A stretch of DNA of 64,000 nt, from positions 152,974,023-153,038,022 of the forward strand of contig JAYESD010000005.1 of the NCBI GenBank assembly GCA_036927565.1, read 5' to 3'. Position numbers and translations under genes: made by a program. This document shows, piece by piece, positions 35,125 to 45,936 of this stretch. Source of the DNA: Tuctoria greenei (Eukaryota > Streptophyta > Magnoliopsida > Poales > Poaceae). Positions within the stretch are counted from its first letter, which is position 1. Each line of letters opens with the position of its first letter. The notes beneath the pieces were generated by a model. That model saw only the letters and a program-made list of their open reading frames with translations, searched no databases and was not told the DNA's origin.

Positions 35125-37824
35125 TGTGATGCCCGGTTCAAAAAACTGAACCAAGCTAACGCATATGTGTGCCCTGGATGTTCAACACACATACACGAGT
35201 GCAATCACAAAAGAGTATACAGAAAATTACCACATAACAAGATTAATTATCAGATTTATTACAAAAACCATATCATCCTCGAATACAAGCTCTAATGAAT
35301 ATTAATGACAAGTTCAACTAATGCAGCGGAAATATACTAATTAAGAAACTAAAGCAACTATGCAGCATAAGCGACAGGGTATATATGCGCAGCTCCAATC
35401 AACACCACAGGCAAAGCTGACGGTAGACACGGCCTAGAACTCCGCATTATCGCCATTAAACTCCCAATCCTGACCTGCAACTGTTGGGGTGGGGAATTGC
35501 AAGAGTGAGTACATGTCGTACTCAGCAAGTGTGGAAAGTATGACATGGGGCTGATTCAAATGACGACAATAATAATGACAAAGTGCTGAAAAGTACAGTA
35601 AAACATTTGAAAAGCAATATATCATATTATATGTATGTGAAGTAATCCCATCATAATCACGAGTAATACCATAATACCAAACTGAATTCATTACCATCAT
35701 CAATAAGTCCAGATTTCACCATTGCCAATAACCATATTCAATACCAGAAATTAAATCCATAACTGTTATCAAACCATAACCATTCCAATACCAAATTCCC
35801 TCTAATCATGGAAGTTGTCCAGGTGCTCATAACCGGGAGCACGACTATCATGATAGTTTTAGTTAACTCTGCGGAGTTTGTACTTCTTTACCCACGTGTT
35901 CGTGATTTCATCACCCTTCGGTGACTAAGAACCTCCCTTATGCCCATGACCCATCGGACACATTACACACTTCCGTTGGTGTGTGGCCAAGAGATCACAA
36001 AATAGCCTTTACAAAGGGATTACTAGCCTATTTAGACCCCACTGAGGTTTCACCGGTGGCGATGCCTCCAACTGAGCACATCTTCAACCAAGGGTCCCCT
36101 CTTGAGCCATTCGGATCCCAGGGTAGTCCCACCAATCATCAACAAACCCAATCCGACTACCCCTTCCCCGAGCATCCACAATTGTCCAAACAGCACTAGT
36201 AAAGCCCTAATTAATCAGCTACGCTGCACCCATACTTGGCCTCATGGTGGCACTGTAGTCCTGGCTTATTCTCGCATGAACCGGTCCTTAGATCTAAAGC
36301 AAGCAAACCACCATAACATCCAACCCATCCACATACCAGGCTTGCTTAGATCACCCATTACCATACCATATTTAACAACTTCATGTTAACATAATCTCAT
36401 CCATGCATAATTAAATTGAGTGGTATAGTTATTCCCATCCCAGTTGATTGAGCGAAGCAAAAGGTAAAAAGTCCATCCCGACGCTCTACCATAAATTCTA
36501 GGTGACAAGGGTGGTTTAGCAAGTCTAGTAAACTTCCTACCATAGGGTTCCCATCAAATTGACATAGCATGCAGTTTTACAAACAAAACATTTATTTTAA
36601 AAACAAGATCAATATGCTTCAAGGACACTTGCCTTGCTCTTGCTGTTGATTAGGGTCAAAGCCTTCAAACTCTTGATGTTGTAGATCCTCCGTGGCACTC
36701 TCTAGTGCAAGTCCGTCTAATCCACACAATAAACATACAAGACAAGAAACACAGTCAAAGAGTGCACAAATATTACTCAATATGACATGACATGCATGAT
36801 TGATGCAAATGCAAGGTAGAACTTGTTACTAGATTGCTTTTATTGATCACTAACTAGCTCTAATAGATTTTAACAAGTTTATACAGGTTTGGGGTCGATT
36901 AGATCAAATTTTAGAATTAATTCAACACAATTTAACCAGAAAGATTGGACTAGTCCGCTACGGACCGGACAAGTCCGCACTTGACGAGATCAGCAGATTA
37001 GGGTTTTCTAGATCGACGTGAATTTGGAGATTAGGGGTTCAATTCACATAAGGAAAAGAGAATAGAAGGTATACCAGGTGTTTAGAACTCCAATGAACCA
37101 AGAAACTTGGAGGTAACACTTGGATCTTGATGATATAGGGTTGGTGATGAACTTGGAGATGAATTGGTGGTGAAGGACGAAACTTGGTGGAGATCTTGAT
37201 CCTCCTTCGTTTCCTCCTCTTCTTCCTCTTGCTTGGGATCTTCTCCTCCCTCCTTGATGTTGGCTCCCCACAAACTAGGGTTTGGGTGGGTGGAAAAGTG
37301 GCAAATAGATGTCAAACCAAGGGGTTGGGCTGTTTATATAGAGGTGGAGGCTAGGGTTAGATGGATCTTGAGTTTTGAGATGAGTAGAGGCCGGTTTAGA
37401 GTCCCACATGGGATCTAAAAGAGTTAGGAACGACGTCCCTAGGCCCACTTAACGTGAAACCCAAGAAACAAGTCGTAAAACAATAGATCAACTCGGAGTC
37501 GCGAAATATCGGACAAGTCCGGACAGGACCGCACTAGTCCGAAGTCGTCCAGAGAGAAAATCGGACAAGGCCAAAAATCGGACAAGTCCGAATTTGAACA
37601 GAGAGGAAAAACGGACAAGTCCGTTTTTAGTCAGAGAGAAATCGGACTAGTCCTCAGCAAAACCGGACTAGTCCGCACTTTCCTACATTTTAAGTGCGGT
37701 TTTGCTCCAAATCAATTTTAAATGCTCCGAATCAATTTTAAACCCGTTCCTCTTGTTGTGGGCTAATGTTAAACATGTATATGAGTGCATGTAGGGCATG
37801 ATGCATTAAAATGAGGGTGTTACA
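35125..37824 (-). repeat. 5' LTR of Tekay element (2700 bp)
   Basis: Second copy of 27599-30293 with the same termini. Differences include an 8-base indel near 35345-35355, C-to-T changes at CpG sites (TGATGCCC versus TGACGCCC at the end) and loss of a few bases in one palindrome (about 37567). TATA is at 37332-37341, palindrome cluster about 37509-37676, plus two near 36948-36975. Confidence 0.9.
37332..37341 (-). promoter_or_regulatory. TATA box in Tekay 5' LTR
   Basis: The minus strand reads CTATATAAAC, identical to the motif in the 3' LTR. This copy would drive the genomic transcript of the element. Confidence 0.65.
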
Positions 37825-37829
37825 CATAT
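37825..37829. repeat. Target-site duplication CATAT (right)
   Basis: Partner of 27594-27598. The host gypsy integrase resumes directly after it (AAGTTGGAGATGCC, encoding KLEMP). Confidence 0.88.
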
Positions 37830-38142
37830 AAGTTGGAGATGCCAACACATCTTTCTGATGTACATGATGTTTCACGTTTCTCAGCACAAAAAGTAATTAA
37901 GGTTGTCGTAAGAGCAAGTGCCAATGGAAGAATTGAAATTAGAGGCAGATTTGACTTGTGCCAAGCAACCTGTTAAGATTTTGGAAACCAAGAAGAGAGT
38001 CACAAGAAACAAAGTGATTCGATGGTGCAAAGTGCGAAGCATCATGCAGAATCGGAAGCAACTTTGAAGCTGGAGGATGATCTCAAGAGAGAATTTCCCT
38101 ATCTCTTTCCTTCTACATCAAATCTCGAGGGCGAGATTCATT
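37830..38142 (+). pseudogene. Old Tekay pol, C-terminal tail
   Basis: Continuation of the integrase broken at 27598. It reads KLEMPTHLSDVHDV, then after a gap or shift VPMEELKLEADLTCAKQPVK and the chromodomain-like ILETKKRVTRNKVIRWCKV, and after another shift LEDDLKREFPYLFP near 38060-38110. These match the end of the sister copy at 30344-30600. Several small deletions, for instance at about 37880-37915, have broken the frame. Confidence 0.82.
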
Positions 38143-38158
38143 TTAAAGGGGGTAGGTT
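38143..38158 (+). promoter_or_regulatory. Polypurine tract of old Tekay element
   Basis: TTAAAGGGGGTAGGTT ends at the TG of the 3' LTR and is preceded by CTCGAGGGCGAGATTC. Confidence 0.87.
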
Positions 38159-41043
38159 TGTAACACCCTCATTTTCATCCATCATACATTGCATACATTC
38201 TTATACATGTTTAACATTAATCAACACAAAAGGGGACAAGTTTAAAATGAATTAGAACCAAAATTGCAGTTAATAGTCTATGTCAGTGTGGACTTGTCTG
38301 GACTAGACCCCGGACTAGTCCGATTTTTTCTCTGTTGTTTTTCGGACTAGTCCACTTTTGCTGCGGACTAGTGTGAAATTGGTTCTGTTGTTTCCTTGGA
38401 CATGTCTGTTCTCTTGTACGGACTAGTCCGATCTCCCATACTGAACTTTTCGGGGTTGTCCGATAATTCCCTATTTGGTCCGGTATTTGATAAGTTGGGC
38501 GATCATCCGGACTTGTCCAGACACATACCGGACTTGTCCGTTTTGCTCTCTAGTCCAGATTGGACTTGTCTGGATTTCTGCCCTACTAATCCGTTCTACT
38601 CTCTGTTCAATATCGGACTTGTCCAACCACTTAGCGGACTAGTCCGTTATGTTGGACTCGGATTCTATTCCTTTCTACACGACAAGTTATTTGGTAATTG
38701 CCTTAAGTGGGCCCAAGAACATCGTGCCCGACCCCAGTGGACCCCACCATGACCACTACTTGTCCTCCACTGCCTTAAACTCGAATTTTACCCAAACCCT
38801 ACCACCTCCACCCAATATAAACTCCCCAACACCAACCCTCTCATCTCTTCGCCACAATTGAAGGAAACCCTAACCCTTGTTTGTGGGAGTCGCCATCGAG
38901 GAGACAAGAGATCGCAGCCAGGTGAATAAGGAGGATAGGAGGATCAAGCAAGATTGATCTTCATCAACTCATCAACATCATCGTTAATTCTCCACCAACT
39001 CTTTACCATCAACCCTAGACATCAAGATCCAAGTGTTGCACCCGATTCTCGACCTTTGAACCCTTGGATTCGTGGTAAATGCCTTAGATGGATCTTTTCT
39101 ACGTAAATTGTGGTTCCATATTAACTCAAATTATGTCCTGGTTGAAAATTCGTCAAAAACCTAGCCATAACAAACTTGTCGGGTACCATTGCGGACTAGT
39201 CTGATTTCCTTTTTGTTCTAGAACGGACTTGTCCGGTCCCAGTGCGTACTAGTCTGGTCTTCTTGTTCTGAAAATTTCCTGGAGCTTCTTTAATATCCTT
39301 CGAAATGAATTGGAACTTGTTCTGACATATATAACTTAATTGTGACTAGTTAGTAGGCTATGATATCAACCTAATAATATGCATTACCACATAATTGTAT
39401 TATTCATGCATGTCATGACATATTGTGTAATTTATGAGCACTAATTGATTGTAATGCTTGTTTCGTATGTTTGTTGAGCGGAATAGAAGGTTTTTATCTT
39501 GATGGTGCTATCATGGACCTCCAACACCAGAATTTTAGTTCTTTTGATCCTAACCAATCTCAAGAGCAAAGCAAGTGTCCTTGAACATTTTAATCCTGTT
39601 TTTAAATGTTTTGTTTGAAAAACTACATGCTTCTGTCAAATTGATGGGAAACCCAAGATATGTGTTTACTAGACATGTTTGACCATCCTTGTCACTTGGA
39701 TTATATTATAGAGAGTTGGGAAGCGCATTTTACCTTTTTTCTTTGCTATAATTAATTGCAATGGGAAAAAACCAAATGGATTAACTATGAATTATTGCAC
39801 TTATGGATGATGAGAATTTATTAATATGGTTAATTGGTGACTTGGAGGATCTAAGCAAGCATGGTTTGTGGATTGGGTTGGATGGTATGGTGGTTCTGCT
39901 TGCCTTGGATATGAGGATCGGTTCATTCAAGAATAAGCCAAGACAACAGCGCCACCACAGGTCCAAGTATGGGTGTGGCTTAGCCAATTAGTTAGGTGTA
40001 TTGCCAGCATTGTTCGATTCATTTGGAGGAGCATGGAATGGGAGTCAGTTGGGTTTGAAATAGTGGCGGGGCTGCCCTGGGATCCAAATGGCACAAGAGA
40101 GGGCCCTTGGTTGGATGTGCTCAGTTGGAGGCATCACCACCAGTAAAACTTCAGTGGGTCTGAATATGCTGGTAGTCCCTTTGTAAAAGCTATTTTGTGA
40201 TCTCTTGGCCATACACCTAAGGAAGTGTAATTGGCATAAGGGAGATTTCCTTAGCTGTCAACGGGTGACAAAATCACGAACTTGAGCGTATAGTGGTACA
40301 ACCTCTGCGGAGTGCTAAAAACTATCATGATAGCCGAGCTCCCGGTTAAGAGCACCTAGATGACCTACATGATTAGAATTGAAATTGGGAATTGAGATGG
40401 TATGGTTATGGTTATGGATTGGATTGTGATAAATGAATATGTTTAATGATGATGGTAATAATATGGCATATGAATGGATAATTGATGATGGATTCATATT
40501 ATGTTAATTATTTGGGATATGATGGGATTATTTCACATAGACATTGTGAGATGCTTTTTACATGTTTTAAATGTACCTTTTAGCAAATAGTCATTATTTA
40601 TCATCATTCCTTGTTTATGCTACATGTCATTATTTTCCCACACTTGCTGAGTACGACATGTGCTCCCCCTTGCAATTCCCCTCACCAACAGTTTCAGGTG
40701 ATGTTTGGGAGTACCCTGAGGATAATGCGGAGTTCTATGTTGTGTACTGTCTTTGACTTGTCGGTGGATTGCTCGGAGCAGCGCAATATCCCTTATGCTT
40801 AGCTTGCTTAGCTTAATGCTTAGATTATTTCCACTGCATTAGTTTCAGATTCTATTAGTAATAATGATCATTAGAGTTTGTAATTTGAGGATTATTTGAA
40901 TATTGTAATAAATGTACTTATTTACTAGTTTGCATTGTGGTAACTTTTTGTATATCGTTTGTGATGCACTCGTGTATGTGTCTTGAACATCCGAGACACA
41001 CATATGCGTCGCACTTGGTTCATTTTCGGAACCGGGTGTCACA
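38159..41043 (+). repeat. 3' LTR of old Tekay element (2885 bp)
   Basis: It runs from TGTAACACCC to CCGGGTGTCACA. U3 holds diverged CGGACTAGTCC / CGGACTTGTCC motifs from about 38287 to 38650, mostly in the form GGACTTGTCCG. The TATA box is at 38813-38822, and a typical leader (CTCCCCAACACC..., AAACCCTAACCC) follows. The last 1.45 kb (39593-41043) aligns with the 3' half of the solo LTR at 44994-48357. The left partner LTR is not in the window, so no duplication can be checked. Confidence 0.87.
38813..38822 (+). promoter_or_regulatory. TATA box in old Tekay 3' LTR
   Basis: CAATATAAAC lies upstream of a C-rich start region, about 655 bp from the LTR start. It is the positional equivalent of the TATA boxes in the inserted sister element. 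Confidence 0.55.
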
Positions 41044-41825
41044 ATACTTCACTAAAATTTACAACATTTTGAATGTACATAGGATGAGGTCTTGGCATGT
41101 TATACATCCAAGCTCGGTGGTCCATCTTCAATAATTTTTTAAAAAAAAAAAGGATAAAATAAGGTATGTGCTCTAAAATGATCATCCCGATATAAATAAA
41201 CTGCAATTACATTAATATGTGCTTTAGTGGTATGTTTAATAACAGAAATTATAATGCAAGAAGATATGGGATTCTGATGTTGAAATTTTGTTTCATAATT
41301 TTCTTAGCCTCCTAGTGGCCACAATGGATTTTTGAAGTTCGGCTTATTCATTGAATCATTTCATCGAACATGTCATGTGCTTGTATTCATCTTCAACCTT
41401 TAATCCTTTAAATCAACTTCTTTTTCTACAAAATTCATGGAGGAGCTCAAATGGAGGCTCAACTACATCTTGGGGAGTAGGGAGGGGGGCTGTAGCCAGA
41501 CTCAACAAAACCAAACTAAAAAACAGGACAACAAACAATGGAAGTTGCTTGACAGTGGAAGAAGAATCCTATGTGAACCTTTTCTCAGTTTGAAGCTTGA
41601 TCAGCTGATGAAAGGAATGGCGCGCACATGCTGGAAGGAGAGGGGCAGCGGAAAAGATGAAATTGTGGCAGCCTAACGACGTCAATGTAAAACCTTCCGG
41701 GTTAGGTCTTCTGAGGTGCCTGAGGAGCCCTTTATATAGTCGTCCATTTTCATGGGCGGATTTTTAATTATGAACCGCCTGTGATAAGATTTTTCATAGG
41801 TGGTTGTTGCTAAAGAACCGTCTTT

Positions 41826-41897
41826 GATAAAGGTTCGAGTCTGCTCTTAAGTTTTCTTTTCCCTTGCTTATTTTTTATTTAGATTCCAATGTAAATA
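41826..41897 (+). repeat. 72-bp direct repeat, copy 1
   Basis: From GATAAAGG to CCAATGTAAATA. It matches 42597-42668 with a handful of changes and shares the run TTTCTTTTCCCTTGC followed by TTATTTTTTATTTAG. Both copies lie just inside a GGCGGTT-type motif, suggesting duplicated transposon ends or a nested relative. Confidence 0.7.
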
Positions 41898-42596
41898 CGC
41901 AAATATGTATAGATTCTGCAAATTGAGTCCAAATTTGATGATACTTTTTCTATATTCTTCAAAACTTAACATCTACCACCAGGATCAAAAATTATAAAAT
42001 TTGTATAGCTAATATTTTAATGTTTTGGTAAATATCAAACTAATTTATATTCACATACTATTCACATATTTATATCTCTAAAAAAAGGATCCTCCACTGA
42101 AATTGGTTTGTATGAACATATTGTCTTATTTATATATTTATAATTTTTTTTATAATTTTTTAAAGCATGTCAACATGTCAAAATTCAAATTATCAGATCA
42201 AATGCTCATATACATATGAAGCATTCTTCAAATTTTGAAGACATATTGGTTCAAAAAAATTTATAAAAATCTGAAATAAATCATAGAGGTTGGTATGATG
42301 ACTAAAAAGTTGAATAGAAAAATGCAATGTAAAAATTATTATACTCATCAAGATAGGAAAAAGAGAAATAACTACTGTTATTTGTTTTTTATGTTCTGAC
42401 CTATTTCAAAGATTTTCCCAAGTGAAATTTAATGGGAACCTGTAATACTAAAGCGTATTATAGGGAAAGTGAAATTTGGTCTTTTAAAAGGCCCCTCACT
42501 TTAATCAAGCATATTAATTAAGCCTAGACTTAGTACATCTTTTCACAGGCGGTTTTTAACTACTGCACAGGCGATCGTTACTAACAAACAACTTGT

Positions 42597-42668
42597 GATA
42601 AAGGCCCGAGTCTATTCGTCAATTTTCTTTTCCCTTGCTTATTTTTTATTTAGATTCCAATATAAATA
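42597..42668 (+). repeat. 72-bp direct repeat, copy 2
   Basis: Second copy of 41826-41897. It is cut at its end by the TG of the Tat-type LTR at 42670, so the insertion site lies exactly at the boundary of the recognisable repeat. Confidence 0.7.
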
Positions 42669-42744
42669 TTGTTGGTACCCTGCGTACCATTGTACCCCAT
42701 GATAGCGCAAGAAAAGCTAAGGAGTTCCACCCTTTCAAGTTGAA

Positions 42745-42990
42745 GACTTCTGAAGGCCACACGTGTTGCACAGTACTGGACCCGCCTCCCTCGTTTGGGT
42801 AGCTCCGACACTGACACGTGTATCACAAGGCCAGACCTAACTCCCTTCATAGGGAAGCTCCGGTCTTGCCACGTGTCCAGTGACCTCGGACCTAACCCCC
42901 ACTAGAGGGAAGCTTCGGTGCTACCATGTGTATAGTGGCTCCGGACCTGCCTCCCCACGATGGGAAGCTCCGGAGCCGCAACGTGTCGAA
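42745..42990 (+). repeat. 55-bp tandem array with ACGTGT core in U3
   Basis: The ACGTGT/ATGTGT core begins at 42761, 42816, 42871, 42926 and 42981, exactly 55 bp apart each time. Each unit also has GGGAAGCTCCGG-type and CCGGACCT-type blocks. ACGTG cores are bound by plant bZIP and bHLH factors. Two cores with the same 55-bp spacing are at 924 and 979 in the sister LTR. Confidence 0.85.
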
Positions 42991-43267
42991 CCTCCAGAGC
43001 TAGGACTTCAATGGAAGACAGAGAGGTCTCCAACGGCTCGGACCTTCAAGGGACAGTTAAAGGGACAGTTACAAGACCTCATTACGTGTCATTAATGCCA
43101 TATTAATGACACACGATCAGTAGTCTATTAATAGGGGTAACGCCATCATTAAGGCGCGTTATCACCCTATTAACGACACTTAATATTTAGAAATATTGTA
43201 TTAGACAATTAACTACGCCAGGGCCACATGTCGTGCTAGGCAAGTGATGTAACGGGCAGTCCTTAGA

Positions 43268-43277
43268 CTATAAAAGG
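43268..43277 (+). promoter_or_regulatory. TATA box in Tat-type 5' LTR
   Basis: CTATAAAAGG, identical to 1253-1262, lies 287 bp after the last ACGTG core (274 bp in the other LTR). Confidence 0.72.
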
Positions 43278-43511
43278 GTTGTGTCGCACGATACACAGAC
43301 AGGAAAGCTCACACGCTCACAAGCGCAAGACAGATTCATACATACAACACACAACCCGTGGAGTAGGGTGTTACCCTCAGGCAGCCCAAACCATGTAAAT
43401 CTCTCATGTCATCATCTTGTTCATAATCTCACTTGCGCCCCAACCAATCAAGAACCTCCGCGGGCTACGATCTAGTAGTACTGGGGGAAGTGTCGACTGA
43501 ACACTTCGACA

Positions 43512-43530
43512 TTTGGCACGCCAGGAAGGT
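43512..43530 (+). promoter_or_regulatory. Primer binding region of Tat-type element
   Basis: TTTGGCACGCCAGGAAGGT immediately follows the LTR end. The TTGGCRCGCCAGG sequence is the usual primer-site context of RIRE2-like elements. I do not assign a specific tRNA. Confidence 0.6.
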
Positions 43531-45049
43531 GGGAGCTGAGATTTCAAGATGGTGAATGTGACACCCGGTTCCGAAAATGAGCCAAGCTAACACATATGTG
43601 TGTCCAGGATGTTCAACACACATACACAAGTGCATTCACAAAAGAGTATACAGAAAATTACCACAGAACAAGATTAATTAATCAAATTTTATTGCAAAAA
43701 CCATAGCGGAAATAAACTAATTTAGCAAGCTAAACAACTATGCAGCATAAGCAAACGGGGTATAGCGCAGCTCCAATCAACACCATAAGCAAAGCTGACG
43801 GTAGACACGACCTAGAACTCCGCATTATCGCCATTAAACTCCCAATCCTGACCTGCAACTATTGGGGGGGATTGCAAGAGTTAGTACATGTCGTACTCAA
43901 CAAGTGTGCAAAGTATGACATGTGGTTGATTCAAATGACGACAATAATAATGGCTGAGTGCTGAAAAGTACATTAAAACATTTGAAAAGCAATACACATC
44001 ATGTATGTCAAATAAACCCGTCATAAGCCATATAGTAATCATAATACCAGTCCATATTCCATATCCATCATCCTTATACCAATATCCATATTCAATACCA
44101 GAATTCAATTCATAACCATCCATGACAATAATTCCAACCATAACCATCCCAAATACCATCCCAATACCGAGTACCCTCTAATCATGGAAGTTGTCCAGGT
44201 GCTCATAACCGAGAGCACAACTATCATGATAGTTTTGTTAGACTCTGCAGAGTTTGTACCGCTTTACCCACATTTTTGTGATTTCATCACCCGTCGGCGA
44301 CTAAAGAACCTCCCTTATGCCAATTACACTTTCCTTGGTGTATGGCCAAGAGATCACAAAATAGCCTTTACAAAGGGATTACTAGCCTATTTAGACCCCA
44401 CTGAGGTTTCACCGGTGGCGATGTCTCCTACAGAGCACATCTTCATCCAAGGGCCCCCTCTTGAGCTATTCGGATCCCAGGGTAGTCCCATCAATCATCA
44501 ACAAACCCAATCCGACTACCCCTTCCCCGAGCATCCTTAATGGTCCAAACAGCACTAATGAAGCCCTAATTAATCAGCTATGCCGCACCCATACTTGGCC
44601 TCGTGGTGGCACTGTAGTCCTGGCTTATTCTTGCATGAACCTATCCTTAGATCTAGAGCAAGCAAACCACCGTAACATCCAACCCATCCACATACCAGGC
44701 TTGCTTAGATCACCCATTACCATATCATATTATCCAGTTCATGTTAATCATAGTCTCATAAATACATCATTAATGTGTAGTATTGTTTTCCCATCCCAAT
44801 TAATTAAGCGAAGCAAAAAGGTAAAAAAGCCCATCCCGACAATCTACCATAATTCCATGTGACAAGGTTGGTTTAACAATTCTAGTAAACTTCCTACCAT
44901 AGGATTTCCTATCAAATTGACACAAGCATGCAGTTTGCAAACAAAACATTTATTTTAAAACAAGATCAATATGCTTCGAGGACACTTACCTTGTGTAACA
45001 CCTTGATTTTTGAGTTTCGGCAAATTAAAAATTTAAATGAGAACTTAGA

Positions 45050-45540
45050 GTCAATAATGGGAGGAAATTGTTTTTATAAATAAAAATATAAAACATATGC
45101 TTCTCATATTGCATTTTGCATTTTGCAATCATCCTCATGTATTGAAAATTTATTACCAAAATAAATAAGCTAAAAGATATTTATTTACCAGAGTAAGTAC
45201 ATTAAAAGAAATTAAATTGGCATAATGAATATGGAATGAAAGAAATAAAGAAAAGAAAATTTATTATGAAAGAAAGAAACAATAAGTTGTTAAGAATAAT
45301 TTAATAAATAACAAACACAAAGAAAGAAAATATAACTTTAACTAAGTAAATAACTAAATAAATAAAATAAAAGAATAACAAATAATAGGAAAATAAAAGA
45401 TAAATATATATATATACATAAAAAGAGAAATAAATAATAATTAACAATATAAAAAATATAAATAAATAAATAATATATATAAAAATATAAATAATAAAAT
45501 ATATAAAATAATAATAATAATGAAAATAAATAATAAAAAA
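45050..45540. repeat. AT-rich low-complexity tract in solo LTR
   Basis: Long runs of AAATAAATA, TATATATA and ATAATAATA units with almost no G or C end abruptly at 45540 in GC-rich DNA. Its translation gives strings of F, Y and L that look membrane-like but come from the base composition. Confidence 0.7.
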
Positions 45541-45926
45541 AAAAGAAGGCAGCCCAGCCGGCCAGGCCGAGCCAGGACCAACCAGCGCGCCCCGGCCCCG
45601 CTCTCGCGCCCTCCCGCACGCGCCGCTCGCGCCCCGGCCTCCCGCGGGCGCCCCGCTACCCCGCTGGCCCCACCGCGCGACGCCCTAGACCCACTCACTC
45701 GCGCGCCGACAGCATTGCGCGCTAGCGCGCCTGCCCGCTCCAGCGCCCAGCGCTGCTCGACCCTAGCCCCACCCCGCGCTCACCCGCACGCCTGCCGCGC
45801 CAGCCAGTGCGCCCCGACACCCCGATGCTCGCGCGTGCCGCACGCCCAAGCCACGCCGGCCCTAGCGCCTGCCCCACGCGCTTGCCCAGGTCGAGTCGGC
45901 AATGGTGCCGCCCGTGCCCTGCACAG

Positions 45927-45936
45927 CTATAAAAAG
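45927..45936 (+). promoter_or_regulatory. TATA box with adjoining hairpin in chimeric LTR
   Basis: CTATAAAAAG is followed at once by AAGCCCCGGGGGCTT (45935-45949), a near-perfect palindrome. The start site would fall around 45960, where the sequence becomes CAAAAACCCTAGCC, a common leader start in grass LTRs. Confidence 0.6.

Larger units (their letters stand above)
27599..37824 (-). mobile_element. Tekay/Del-type Ty3-gypsy element, complete but disabled
   Basis: A 10.2-kb minus-strand element with LTRs of 2695 and 2700 bp, CATAT duplications, primer site, gag, protease, RT, RNase H, integrase with a chromodomain-like tail, and polypurine tract. Domain order (RT before integrase) is Ty3-gypsy. 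The C-terminal chromodomain-like segment and LTRs of about 2.7 kb point to the Tekay/Del chromovirus lineage. I see at least six lesions: stops at 34065, 33222, 32216 and 30398, and one-base shifts near 33062 and 32340. The LTRs differ by several tens of changes (about 2% by eye), so it is older than the LARD-like element. Confidence 0.9.
25033..41043 (+). mobile_element. Old Tekay/Del-type Ty3-gypsy element, 5'-truncated and split
   Basis: Plus-strand pieces 25033-27598 and 37830-41043 are halves of one element; the break is filled by a related element (27599-37824) flanked by CATAT. The left piece starts abruptly in pol at the copia LTR, so 5' LTR, gag and most of protease are missing from view. 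What remains is RT, RNase H, integrase, chromodomain tail, polypurine tract and a complete 3' LTR. Pol is closely related to the inserted element but carries many more stops, in keeping with greater age. Confidence 0.87.
41044..42669. mobile_element. DNA transposon remnant, probably CACTA type
   Basis: This gap between two gypsy elements has no domain I recognise. Its repeated motifs GGCGGTTTTTA and AACCGCCTGTGATAAG (41755-41830 and 42545-42600) resemble the subterminal repeats of grass CACTA transposons. Two small plus-strand frames (41351-41593 and 41437-41676) overlap upstream and look like accidental or relic coding sequence. A 72-bp segment is repeated at 41826-41897 and 42597-42668. The rest (41900-42540) is AT-rich with no clear feature. 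The Tat element at 42670 has cut it, and a CACTA terminus was not found. Confidence 0.45.
42670..43511 (+). repeat. 5' LTR of Tat-type element (842 bp)
   Basis: It runs from TGTTGGTACC to ACTTCGACA. U3 contains five ACGTG-type cores at exactly 55-bp spacing (42761-42981), the near-palindrome TGTCATTAAT...ATTAATGACA at 43087-43111, and TATA at 43268. R/U5 includes CGTGGAGTAGGGTGTTACCC, near-identical to the LTR at 670-1540. Confidence 0.88.

Noticed and set aside
45338..45698. Frames encoding F/Y/L-rich, membrane-like peptides
   Set aside because: They translate an AT microsatellite-like tract of a solo LTR, so the hydrophobicity is a composition artefact.
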